From Biscogniauxia marginata (taxonomy: Eukaryota; Ascomycota; Sordariomycetes; Xylariales; Xylariaceae), in the NCBI GenBank assembly GCA_022695795.1, contig MU404055.1, positions 1,240,001-1,304,000 on the forward strand: a stretch of 64,000 nucleotides of DNA. Direction: 5' to 3'. Of the stretch, positions 24,101 to 35,101 are shown piece after piece. The first letter of the stretch is position 1. Every line of letters begins with the position of its first letter. The notes beneath the pieces are model-generated. The model had not been told where the DNA came from and made no database searches. It saw only the letters and a program-made list of their open reading frames with translations. A program made the translations under genes and the position numbers.

Positions 24101-24928
24101 GGACGGCTGTCTCATCGCGCGGCTGGCTCGCATGATGCGCTTCCAGCATGGCAAGAAGTAGTCTAGAAGCGGCTGGTCATTCGGTACATACCTGCCTGCC
24201 TCGAGCATGGCGACATCCACATTGGACACGTTGAGCTTCAGCGGCTCACCCGCCTTTACCAGGTCTACCTTCAGCTCTGGTAGGAAAGTTAACTTGGTGC
24301 CGCGGCTGTCCACCAGCCGATCCGGGTCAGGAGTGAATCGGAAGATTTCGCTCAACACCCGGTCGGCCCAGTCCTCGAGCGATTCTTGGTTCGTGGAGAA
24401 CATCTTTTTGGGAGGAGGTGCTGCTGCTTGTGGTCTGTCAACAGCCGAAGCTGATCTCTTGTTGTTGTGAGGGTTACCTGGATCCCTAGATGTGCCACCT
24501 CCGGATTCTACACTATTTTTTACGCCCAGTTGAGAGAAGGGGTTCTCTGTTGAGGGTGTGGTGGTGTTGGCGGTGGTGTTGGTGGCGGTGGTAGAAGAGG
24601 AGGAGGAGGAGGAGGGAGGGACGGTATTTATTCTCGGATTCTGTGCTGTATTTGGCTGGTCGGCTTCTTGTTTCGGGGAATTTGGTCTCGAGGGCTCGGC
24701 AGAGGCAGGAGCAGAAGGCCCAGGTGTTGCGGCTGGGGTGCTGGATCGCGAAGTAGAGGGTGCCGAGTTCATACCACCCAACTTGGCGAGACGTCTCTGG
24801 CGCATCTATTCCAGCATAGTTAGTGACCTTGTATACAAATATGCCAGGATGGGTACGTGGTCCTCTTTGTCGCATACCTGCTCTTGCGGCGGCAAGGTCG
24901 GCTCCGCCGACTGCTCGTTTGGATCCAT
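21173..24928 (-). CDS. ufd2: Ubiquitin conjugation factor E4 (Ufd2), U-box ligase
   Basis: Eight exons: 24928-24878, 24805-24015, 23951-23738, 23687-22929, 22878-22580, 22524-22286, 22239-22113 and 22061-21173. All phases agree and give 1122 aa. The first exon encodes only MDPNEQSAEPTLPPQEQ. Residues about 20-140 are Ser/Thr/Pro-rich with a poly-Ser run. From about 140 the Ufd2 core begins, including the NPTHDTLVPYLLRHHENEDG and FYDKFNIRYEIFQVIKTIW signatures. The C-terminal U-box is at about 1036-1110 (EFEDPLIGDLMTDPVILPSQ, with the SNPLDPFTRNPM loop). Known role: elongates ubiquitin chains on substrates already mono- or oligo-ubiquitinated, works with Cdc48/p97, and feeds the ubiquitin-fusion-degradation and ER quality-control routes. 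Length is normal for the fungal family. The only oddity is the tiny first exon. Confidence 0.97.
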
Positions 24929-25480
24929 GATGGGCGCCGAGATGCTGTTCAGGTCTATGCAAATGAAATCCAGAAAAGAACAGATGGGAGAAAATAGACG
25001 GCAAAGAAAGAAAATTACCGTCGCTATGGCTAATAAAATATCTGGTAGGAAGAAGGAATGTGGAAATTGGGAAGACGACGACCAGAGCCGAGATGGTGCA
25101 GATGGATGGATTATTCAGACGGGTAAGGTGAGGCTGCAGGTGGTTAAAGCTTCGGCGCAAGCACCTTAACCGACACGGTCGAAGATGGATGATAATGGAA
25201 GACTGAATGACACAGCAGGCCCACCGCAGCCCCAGTAAAACCCGTCGTCATTTCTAATCGATAAGATATGCTTTTGCCCACCCAGCACCTGAGTGTCTGA
25301 GCTTAGGTACCTAAGGTACCTACAAAGCCCCCATACCTCATCTAGAGAGCGGCAGAACTGTGCATGACTGTAAACATATCAAAGAAACAATGCACAGAAA
25401 ATGATTCGTCAAACTCTATGAATGATCAAAATCTAATACCTGTTGCCGTAGATGTATAATGTCTGCATGTATCCAAGTAC

Positions 25481-25530
25481 CTAAGTATCTACCTAGTATC
25501 TACATAAGTATCTACATAAGTATCTACATG
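25481..25530. repeat. 12-bp TAAGTATCTACA tandem repeat
   Basis: About four copies of a TAAGTATCTACA-type unit, the last three nearly perfect, next to several TAGGTACCT palindromes. Confidence 0.8.
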
Positions 25531-26594
25531 CATGGTACCCATACATCTTATGTAATGCCCCACACATGGGGTTACGTAAGTATCTTGTACCTAGCCGTGT
25601 AAATTAGCTGTCTAGGTACCTGAGGTAAGCACACATGGGGAATGGAATGGCGGGGTATCGGGCTGTCCCGAGATTCAGCCCCTGTCTGCCCTGATAGGTA
25701 CCAAGTAGAAGGACCCTTTGAATCACAATTCTTGCTGTATTGAAGGTAGGTTACCTAGATGGGCAGGGCCTGGGCAATCAACCCAGTACATGTCATGTAT
25801 TCAAAGCAGGAACTGTTACATTAAACAAGATATAAGGTACCAAGGTACCGGTACTGTAGCGTGTACCTAGCTAGGTATCTACCTACCTAGGTATCTACAT
25901 GCTTAAACACGTACCGAGGACAAATACCAAAGATCCAATTTAACCACCTATAAAATGAAGCCTTTGCCTGGCTTTAATGAGCAAAGAACCACTTTCGATA
26001 TAAGTCTTGACACCTTCATGTTAGAATTCTGCTTAAAAACTAACTACGGTGAAGAGCTCTGAGATATGCATCGTTCGCCCTGTTGGTGTACGGCAAAGCC
26101 CAGAATCGTTTACCATAAAGCGAAGCTCAAACCTACACTTTTCGATAGAGCACTGTGAATTATCAAGACCACCATTTTTGAATCTCCCATGATGAACGGA
26201 AAGCTAATGTATAGAATGTAGGTAGGTACCTAATTATAATTTTCCTTTGAATCGTAGCAATTTCCCGAATTGATATGTAGGCTTAAATCCTTAAAATGGA
26301 AAGAGTTTAGAAAAATGCCACAGGGGGACTGGAGGCAAGGCTTTCATACAAGGGCCTTCGGCCTTGCGAGATAGACAAGTTGCGCATATCGGCACGTATT
26401 TTCTAGGTCGGGGTATATGTTTAAGCCGCGAATATGCCCTCTAGCAAGCATGGCTTGTTTATTCACACCAGACACATTATAATTTCCATCCCTCCCTGTT
26501 TGAACATATTGTAGGAGCTAGCCCAACACTTGAGATTATCATCGGTAGCGTCACTACTTCCTCCTCGCTCGATCTCCTCTGCTAACCAACCGCG

Positions 26595-26875
26595 TCCAAT
26601 GGGAGGAGGCATCTGTCGATTATTCGTACTTCGATCTTTTCTGGTCCCTTACCTAGATATATATAAATCTTCTCTTCGCTACTCTTAATATCAGGGGCCT
26701 CTTCCACACTAAACTATTTATCATTACTCCTTATAACAAACATCCCTTATTATTAGACTCACTCGTCATTCTTCACTGAGTCACGAAAACTCGCCCCAGA
26801 ATGCAGCTACACTCTGAACGGAGATCCTCCATCGCACAGAGTCACAGAGCCCTTATAATACAAGCAGACGCCTAG
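26595..26875 (+). promoter_or_regulatory. Orphan promoter-like block followed by a 24-codon ORF
   Basis: Contains CCAAT (26,596-26,600), a TATATATAAAT box (26,657-26,667), a following CT-rich start-site-like stretch, and then ATG at 26,801 after a CGCCCCAGA context. The frame opened by this ATG ends after 24 codons at 26,875. It could drive a short peptide, a non-coding RNA, or a gene that has since decayed. Confidence 0.3.
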
Positions 26876-27479
26876 TCCCTGAGTAGTTTTCATCTCATTA
26901 AAACATGGCATGACTATTTCCACTTATCATCACCACGACTACAATTCCAGATTACGAGTACGTTGAGCTAGGTATTTACTCCAACCCCTATTTAACTCCC
27001 GATCGATTATTTCGGAGATAAGGGTGCGAACCCCCAGCCTTCCCGCAAAGGGCCGATAAAGCGAACCGAGCCTTTGTAGATTATAACGCTGCTAAACTCT
27101 TCAACAGGGGCGTCCTTGGAATGGGACGAAAACGAGTAGTCATATAGTCCGTGGAGATATGTCTTCTGATGCCATTATCGCTAGTCAAATGGCTATCACG
27201 AATAGGACTAGCATGGATTCAATGAGCTGACTGTATAAATTCCTTGCCTTCCGTGCTCTGCTATTAATAGACTTTCAACGTTTTCTAGTATATTAGAACG
27301 AGTCCATTAGCGCGAGTTGCACTCTTTCCTACGAGGTGATCTTCCGCCAAGAGAGTGGTCAGACATGGAGCTGGATAAGAGATAGTACTACAATATTATC
27401 GAATTACGGAACGCAAAAAATACGATTTATGAAGTTCAGGACACCCTAGTACATGTAGAATAGCTAGAGATAACTTAGC

Positions 27480-28157
27480 CCGAGCCCACACGAGATGCAG
27501 TTGTATGTGATTTGGCTTCCGATTCGAGGGCCTCATATACGGGCTCTACGCCATCCTCGCAAGTCGTCGCCAACTCCAGCACATATTTAGTGAGGCTTTG
27601 CGCACTGATATATCCGCATTGCCTTGGAGCTGATTAGATCAGGTACGAGTTCTTATCTCCAGGTAATGTTAGCAATCCTCGCATCCGGGACGCCACTTCG
27701 GGTGGCATACCTCAATATTGCAGAAGTAGAAGCCCAATTATCTTCCCTATCTGCCGGCCCTACCAATACTAAGCCAGCAGGTTTCTACTAGTCCGTCAGG
27801 GGATTCCTCCACGTGGGCATTAAGCATAAGTCGTGGACCTGTACAGGCGATATCATCGATGATGTGCATTATGGCTGCAGGGCTGGTCAATATCCTACTG
27901 GTCTTGGAGAGTCTTCAGCTAATAACAGTCATGAGGGGATGTAAATCTCTAGCTTGGCAGAGAGTCGCCGACCATTCTCCAATCTCCGGTAACACGACAG
28001 AGGGCGAGCGTATCAGCTGCGAGGGCATCATCCCTAAGAAGCCCGAGTAGGTAGTCATCGTAGAGGAACTGGTTTGATCGGTCGGTTCCTGTCCAGCTAT
28101 TTCCCGTTGGCCTTGATCAGCCACACACAGTAATAGCCCGTGTTTTATTCTCTTCAT
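27480..28157 (-). pseudogene. Possible decayed multi-exon gene, family not recognised
   Basis: The - strand has coding-like stretches in changing frames interrupted by stops. One is an 80-codon ATG frame at 28157-27915 and another reads SLTKYVLELATTCEDGVEPV near 27,560. A plausible GTATGC donor and CTAATCAG acceptor lie between fragments, but no combination of splices gives one open frame. Composition resembles a fungal regulatory or enzyme gene, and I cannot name a family. Confidence 0.25.
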
Positions 28158-29871
28158 TTACCTTCAGGAGTCTAAATTAGACTAATAACTAGATCGTACG
28201 GGTAGCTCAACCTCCATGGACTAGGCATCTAGCTACAAATTCCCTGGGCGGCCTTTGCGACTTCTAGAATGGGTTACTCGTGATTCTGTGGTCGGTTCCT
28301 TGCTGAACCACTCGATTAACCGAATCTTCTAGCTCACTATTCACCTCGCAGAGCTTCTAAATCATTTATCTTTAGTATGTCAACCTTCATGATACAATTA
28401 CGAAACGAGTAACTTGCTGGAGCATGTCATACCTCAGTTACATTTCAAGCATAGAAGAGCAAACAATTCGTAAAGAGATGGCGGACAAGTGTCTCCAATT
28501 GCCATCCGCAAACACTCACATAAGAGATCGAGCCTCTTAAATGTATCGCGCATACATATTGTAGCACGGCACCAACGTCTGAGATCCCCTAAGGTTTCAC
28601 GATGACTTGTGGCTGTTCGCCTAGTAGAAGAATTTATTGGATGAGCGCTGTCCTATCCTTGCCGGACGCAAGGTTTCCCGTCTCAAGAGACTGAGTTCGT
28701 GTTCAGCACCGGGCCGCCTCGCCGCTATCTTCTTCAATGCCTAGAAGCGCGCCATGATGAGATCAACAGGCTTCAAGCACAAGAAGATCATTCCAACGCC
28801 AGCTTCCGTCTCGTCACTACTTTACGAAGTACGCGGCTATATCTCGGTTGTAGACTCTTACCAGAATCTAGGCATCGCTGGCACCGGTCTGAGTGATTGG
28901 ACGAACGCCTATCACTCCTTCATTTCAACAAATGGAGAATTAGTCTCACCATTACCTGTGTACCAAATACTGAACACCTTGAGGCCGACTGGAACGTCAA
29001 AATCTTTTCACGTCAAGTTTAATACATTTGTGTGGAGTTGTCTGATCAGACTAACTCACATACATCCAGGAGGTCTACTACCCGAGTCGGAGGCCGCGAA
29101 CATGATCTAGATCAGTTCGAACTTCGGGGACCTCCTCAGCCAGCATAGAACCGTTGCCTGCATCGTTGCATAATTTCAACGCCGAAAGTGCAAGACTTAT
29201 GCTTTGGGGCGCATACCTACCTTTGCAGCTCAACGGCAGTTTACATCCTATGCTTCACGATTATCGGTTGATAGCGCTCTGCCACTTTTCCATGCTGCAT
29301 CGATTCTCTCTGCATACCCAGGACTCTGAGCGGGTGTTCGCAGTCTTCTCAAGCTTCCATTGGCGACGTAGCACACCCGACATTCCGTTCTCCATACGAG
29401 GAGACGATTATCGTTGGCACGGAAAGGCGCAGGAGCCGTGTAACATATCATAGTCTGACTTGTGCTGGCTACCGGGTTACTATCTGAATCTTCACAATCC
29501 AAATTGCCTGATCTCCTCACCACCCCTTCTCCCTCAAACACCCAACAACATGTCGTGCGAAGCGTCATCGCACCACCTGGCGGCCAAGGGTGCTTGAAGG
29601 CTGAGGACGAAATATATATGCACGCACATGGCTGATTTATTACTGAGGCGAGATCAGTGGATAGATTGATGCGCCCTATCTTCTTTTAGCAACGCTGTCT
29701 CTCGCCTCGCTCGTTCAGCCATACGGAGATTTTGGCATCGTTCACATTCGTTCAAGCCTCCCACCACTTCAAGTTCTTTCCCTTCAGGCTGATACCCGAA
29801 ATATGCCTCTCGTTTCTCGCCTTTGTTCAATTCATATAAATACGCGCCCATCCTAATCCGAAATTTTTACT

Positions 29872-31765
29872 ATGGGTTACCGGAAAGGAAATAGCTTCCA
29901 TGAAGCTTGTACCAGCAATACGGGATCCCATTGTCGGCTTGGGAAGAAAGACCTTAATATTCCTGATCCCGCAGACTTCGACATAGCCAATCCTCAAGCC
30001 TGCTTGAAAGCTTGCTTAGGTCAAGGCCTTGACGGTAAAAATATTGGTGATGTTTGCCATCAGCTGCAATTACAAAGGGATAACCCTAAGTGGCTATGGT
30101 CCTTATATTGCTGCGATAGCAACTGCGGTGTCTGGATTGATAGATCCGGGCAAAGTCGTGAGTAATAGCCGTCGCATAATATAACAAAATGCATGGCTGA
30201 CTCTGGATTCTAGCTAACGTTGACCTAATCATTAATAGATGCCAAAAGTAGGCCTCACCCCGATCGAGCTGTTCAAGGCAAATATGCTAACGTTGCCTAG
30301 TAACGGCTATTATTCAATTCCTGATCCGGGTCCTCCTCCATCTTGGGATTCATGTCTCTCCGACGCACCAGGAGATGCCCAGCCAGCTCTTCCAACCGGA
30401 ACAATAGAGCCCCAGGATACGGGGCTCCGAACTTTCTCTAGACTACCTGTTCCGAGTACTAAGACCGCTCCGGCATCCCCTTTATCTACTTACGCACCTT
30501 CTCCGGACTCGCCAAGACCCTCATCTAGCACAACGTCACCCTTCCCTTCCTCAGAAACTGCCTCGGCAGGACTCACAGCAGGAAGTAAAGCCGCGATAGG
30601 GATATGTACGAGCTTGGGAGTAATAGCATTAGTCTTCCTTCTAATTTTCATGATTCGCCGACGGAGGAGTGATCCAAGAACCTATCCTAGAAGTGACCCT
30701 ACCGTTACTCGTCACAAACGCTCCTTTTCGGAGCCACCCAGTGGCTCTCGGACATCCCTTACCGCACCGTTGATGACACCGACATCTGCATCGTTGAGGA
30801 ACACACCGTGCACACCTCCTGCGAGACTGAGCGATCGCAAGTACCTCACGTCGGTTTTCAACCAAGGGCTACAGCGGCCGCCCTCGACTCCTAGCGGAGC
30901 AGAGAAGCCGGCATTCCCAGTCTCGCCGATCTTCGCGCCCACGAGCAGCAAGCTCGTACCCCGACACGAGCGCCGGGCGACCACGAACAGTAGCATTAGG
31001 TCCCCACTCCCGTCACCGCCTCCGGCATCTTCGCAGTATCCGCGAAGCAGCATCTATTCTCTGAGTAGCGGCCTAGGAGCCTCGACGACCACCTTCAACT
31101 CAAACAAAGGCGACTCCGTGAGATCGGGCACCGTAACCGTGACAGGCACCAGCACACCGCCCCTGTCGCCGACGCGGCCTCCCCGGCCGCACGACGGCCC
31201 ACTCCAGATCCCAGATCTAGTCGCGCCGTCCGGGCCGCCGCCCTCGCACGCGCTACCCCCACCGCCGCCGTCGCCGGCGCATCATAAGCATCCGATCTGC
31301 TCCTCCCCCACCTTCCCCGTGTCGCCCGTATCGCCTGCGTCGCCGACCTTCCCGGCACGCCCCATCGTCCTCGGCGGGAGCCCCGTCGTCGCCGTGTACC
31401 AGCACGCAGACAAAGTGCACTACGAGCCGGCCATCGGCATCGCGGTGCCGCACTCACCACCACCACCACCTCCTCCTCCTCCGCTGCTACCGCCGCCGGC
31501 CGTGGCAGTTACGTCAGCAGCGGCGAAGGAGCTCTGCGACCTGACGGAGTCGTACGCCCGCGAGCGCAAGACGCGCGACAGCTGGGGCAGCTGGAGCGGT
31601 GCCGGCTACGGGGGCGGCGGGCCGGGCGTCAGTCCGATCGGGGCAGGGCGGAAGAGGGGGAGTGACGGGAGTTCGCGGGGTTCGGCGGATAAGAAAGGAA
31701 GCGCAAATGCGACCGGGACGGCGCTCCGGGAGTTGGATCTGGAGAAGTTGGGTGGGCGGTACTAA
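29872..31765 (+). CDS. Single-pass membrane protein with Cys-rich ectodomain and proline-rich cytoplasmic tail
   Basis: First exon from ATG 29872 encodes a Cys-rich domain (ACTSNTGSHCRLG..., then CLKACLGQG, CHQLQLQRDNPKWLW and CCDSNCGVWID). The second part (frame 30239-31765) holds a Ser/Thr/Pro stalk, one transmembrane helix (AAIGICTSLGVIALVFLLIF) with an RRRR stop-transfer, and a long Ser/Pro-rich tail with poly-Pro runs. The junction is problematic. The natural intron (30158-30212, GTGAGT...TTCTAG, 55 bp) continues into NVDLIINRCQ but then hits a stop one base out of frame with the rest. Extending the intron to 30251 (GTAG acceptor) restores frame and gives 599 aa. No signal peptide is visible and a TATAAATA lies only about 33 bp before the ATG, so an upstream exon may be missing. 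Sensor-like topology; function unknown. Codon use in the tail is markedly GC-rich. Confidence 0.7.
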
Positions 31766-32503
31766 GGTTCTTCATGTTTCGTTTCCCCGTCCTCTAGTCT
31801 GCCTGTCGGGTGGCTCGGGACTTAATATGAGATAAGGCGCAAGGTAATAAAATGATAAGGAGGGTATGGAAAGGGGGGCGGGTACGAAATAGGGGGCTAG
31901 CCATGCTTTTTTGTTATTAGGGGGGCCAATTGACAACATGTAAAGGGGATAGCGGGTTATCATGCTATTGGCGTATAGGAAGGGGAAGAAGCATAGGACT
32001 GGGAATTTTACTTGGGATGGAGAGGAGGACGAGAGTAAACATAATGAATGCCTGCTGGGGCACAGTAGTGGGTTGGCATCGATGTACAACAAACTAGAAT
32101 TATGAACACGAAGAGAAGCATGGCTTGTTTCTGGAAGGGGGGGCCTGATTCCCGTAATTGGTTCAGTCTTCCCATGTTGGCAACTAGAGGATGCCAGGAA
32201 TACTTCAAGCTACTGGTAAACATAGGTCGGTATGTGGCAAGTAGAACGCTGATACCTCCCACCCACCTATTGAAAGCGAAAGCAGCACATGCATGCGCCC
32301 CTCGCCCCCAAGAAGCCCTCATATAACAAACAAGTCAGATTGGTTGGACGTCAATGCAAGGGGACACAATTTTTAGCAGACATAATTTCTATTCGTCACT
32401 GACCCTTCAAGAGGGGGGGGGGGGAATCATTTATTCTCCCAGGGCATCTTTTCGCCTCGGTTTCTCCGAACCAGCCTGTGATACCTAACTGACGACCTCG
32501 CTC
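31766..32503. other. Convergent intergenic region
   Basis: 3' flanks of the membrane-protein gene (+) and the reductase gene (-). Includes a G-run at about 32,413-32,423. No gene seen. Confidence 0.55.
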
Positions 32504-33682
32504 TCAAGCACCGACCTCCTGCAGACTCTTGACCGTGTCCACGACACTCTTCTCGAGCGAGATCCAGTCGATGCCCAGCACCTTGGTCGCCCGCGAGTTG
32601 TCGTACCCGTGCACGCCGCCCTCCGGGTAGTCGCCGCCCTTGACGCTGTCGTCGGGCAGCTGGCCGGCGAGGCCGGGGAAGTTCTTGCGCACGAGGTCCA
32701 CGAGGTCGCGGTTCTTGAACTTGCCGGCCGTCGTGAAGAAGCGCTTGCCGCCGGCCTCGGGCCGCTCTATGGCGTTGACGTGCGCGAGCGCCACGTCGCG
32801 CACGTCGACCCAGAGGAACACGCCCGTGGGCGGGATCTCGCCCTTCCATTTGCCTTGGATCAGCTGCACGAACCGCTCGTTGCTCGTGTTGATGGCGGCC
32901 AGCGAGTTGAGGTGGTGCACGACGGGGCCGAACACGAGGGGCGGGCAGATGGTCGCGAGGTCGAAGTTCGGCTTCTCGCGCTCCACAAAGTCCCAGCCCG
33001 CCTTCTCGGCGAACTTCTTGGACACGCGGTACGATATCGACTTGGTGCCCGTCAGGCCCTCCTCGTACGTGCTCGGGTTCCAGTCCGCCTCGCTGAAGGT
33101 CTTGCTCGGGTTCTCGAGCCCATCTGGCGACAGGATCGAGGCGAAGGAGCTCGTGATGACGACGCGCTTAACCGAAGGCGCGTACTTCTTGATGGCCTCG
33201 AGCACCGACGTCGTGCCCTTGATGGCCGGATCCAGGAGCTCCGTCTTGGCGTCTGTCCAGTTGTAGTGGAAAGGCGATGCCGTGTGCTCCACGTATTCGA
33301 GACCCGGCGTCTTCGCTACCTCGTCGAAGGCGCCCGGCTGCGCAATGTCGGGCACGATGGCGATCGTGAGCTTCGCGTTAGGGTGCGCCGCGCGAATCTT
33401 CGCGGCCTTGTCTTCAGATCGCACAGTGGTCACAACCTCGTGACCTCTCTTGAGCAGCAGCTCGAGGACGTGTGCTGCGTTTCATGTTAGTTTAGGATTA
33501 GAGGTGTTGAGAAGCAACGTGAGACTCGTTCCATACCGGCAATGAAGCCTGAACCACCTGTTCGTTCACAATCATGGTCAGCATGGGTACTGCGAATACG
33601 CGCATTATACACGTTGTGACGACTATCACACAATGAGGGGTATCGACATGCGTGACGAACCTGTGAGGAGTACTTTCGGCAT
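32504..33682 (-). CDS. NAD(P)H-dependent extended SDR reductase (dihydroflavonol-4-reductase/GRE2-like)
   Basis: Three exons, 33682-33661 (22 nt), 33557-33537 (21 nt) and 33474-32504; 337 aa. The two tiny exons together encode MPKVLLTGGSGFIA, the Rossmann beta1-turn-alpha1 nucleotide-binding motif (TGxxGF), completed by AHVLELLLKRGHEVVTTVRS. The catalytic YxxxK is in SISYRVSKKFAEKA, preceded by a VVITSSFASI strand with the catalytic Ser. The ICPPLVFGPV and FLWVDVRDVALAHV stretches are typical of atypical/extended SDRs that reduce aldehydes or ketones such as methylglyoxal or dihydroflavonols. The substrate is unknown. Codons are strongly GC3-biased, so the complementary strand shows a long spurious open frame. 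Translation must begin in the 22-nt exon for the cofactor site to be complete. Confidence 0.93.
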
Positions 33683-35101
33683 TTTGACAAGTGTTCCTAT
33701 ATTTGTCTTATGGGGTGAATCAAGTTGTTTACTGGAGCAATTGGAAGAAGTTTGGTCTCTAAATCCCCTTTGAGAGGTAGTCTGGGGGCTTGGCTTATAT
33801 ATCCGTAGGTAATACCCAGTCTCCGTACTTTCTTAATGATTTCATCCGGCCCGGAAAGCCTTCGCGGGGTCGACAATAACGTCAGAGGATGCCTTAAAGG
33901 TGTTAGGATTGTGCGAGTAGCGAGCTCCACCGTTTTCGGCGATAAGTGTCTATAGCCGCACGAGTAGAAGCTAGGGAGGTGAGTATGTGAGTACCTCTCG
34001 TGGGGATCCCAGTGGCCACCCACAGGATGACTACTATGTCTGAGATAAGAATCACCACCTCGCCGTTTGATGGGCTAGAGGAGTGGTTCAGATTATCAAT
34101 GAAGACTCCGGACTTGAAAATCTCATCTTGACACCGAAAGCCGCGTCTTACGGTAAGCCAAGGCTCCTAGGGTCCGGCCTAGAAAGTCCTGTCGCCGAAT
34201 TATTTCGGCGATAGTTGAACCTCGAATCTTACAGCACACTAGGAATACACGCGGAGATCATGACGGAAATAAAGGTTCTTGACACTAATATCCCTTGTGT
34301 CTTTATTTACCCGAAATGTTTTAAATCCCTCTCGGGACTACTTAGTAATATACCTAACCTAGACATTTTTCCCCTAGGTTTAGTATAGGGTTTTCTTAGC
34401 ACCCCTATTTAGCTTGGCATCAAGGTGACTATCAATAGATCGTCGATCCGGCCCGCCTTAGCCTAATAACACTCAGCTGAAGGTGCCGTGCAAGACCTGG
34501 TGAATGTCCAATTTATGGGGACTGTGACAGCTAACCTTCCCGAAGCTATGTCGCTCACCAATTTTTCATAGATTGCGCAAAAGGAACCCGTCATTCTGAT
34601 ACTCCTGGAATAATCCCTCGGCGTCTACGGCCGTCACTTGCACCACTAGCCACAAGCCACTAAGGTTAGCCACATCAAGCCACATCTACCAGCAGCTGAT
34701 ACCTACCTTAGGTACCTAGGTAGGTAGGCACCTCTTCCATGATTCAGGGGCTCTACCATAGCTGATAGAAATATATTCAACCCTCTGGAACGCACTTTGA
34801 TGCTCTCCTCAACAAATTATATCAACACCAACTTAGTTGCTATTTATCTCATCGTGAAGCCTTCTGCATATCTCCTATTACTAGGTAGGTACCTATGTAT
34901 ATCATTAACAGCAACGTACTAAAACCCCCTAACCCCTATTCTAAGCGCCCCCCCCCCCTATCGCGCTAAATTGAGCGACCCCCATAGGTAGTCACCATAT
35001 ATCTACAAGTCCACAGACTGACCAACTAACAAGACTTGCGGGATCCAACTGCTTCCCTGTGCAGCCCCAACCTTCCGGGGCAACTCCCTCGCCCGTTCAC
35101 C
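33683..35101. other. Intergenic region, no gene seen
   Basis: About 1.4 kb: promoter side of the reductase gene and 3' flank of the amidase gene. Includes a TAGGTACCTAGGTAGGTAGG block near 34,701-34,730 and a C-run near 34,950. No convincing ORF. Confidence 0.5.

Larger units (their letters stand above)
24929..29871. other. Gene-poor region with possible decayed genes
   Basis: About 4.9 kb upstream of ufd2. The first 300 bp are its promoter/5' leader. From 25,290 to 26,240 the DNA is rich in GGTACC/TAGGTA palindromes and TATCTACATAAG repeats. A promoter-like block at about 26,595-26,800 precedes only a 24-codon frame. Coding-looking but interrupted stretches occur at 27,480-28,160 (-) and 28,690-29,110 (+). 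I found no intact gene. Confidence 0.45.

Noticed and set aside
24558..25169. 203-codon open frame on the + strand over the ufd2 5' end
   Set aside because: Mirror of the poly-Ser/Thr region and promoter of ufd2. It begins with Val/Glu runs and matches nothing.
32609..33490. 293-codon open frame on the + strand
   Set aside because: It lies antisense to the GC3-rich reductase gene, whose codon bias keeps the opposite strand free of stops. The product is Arg/Glu/Val-rich nonsense with no domain.
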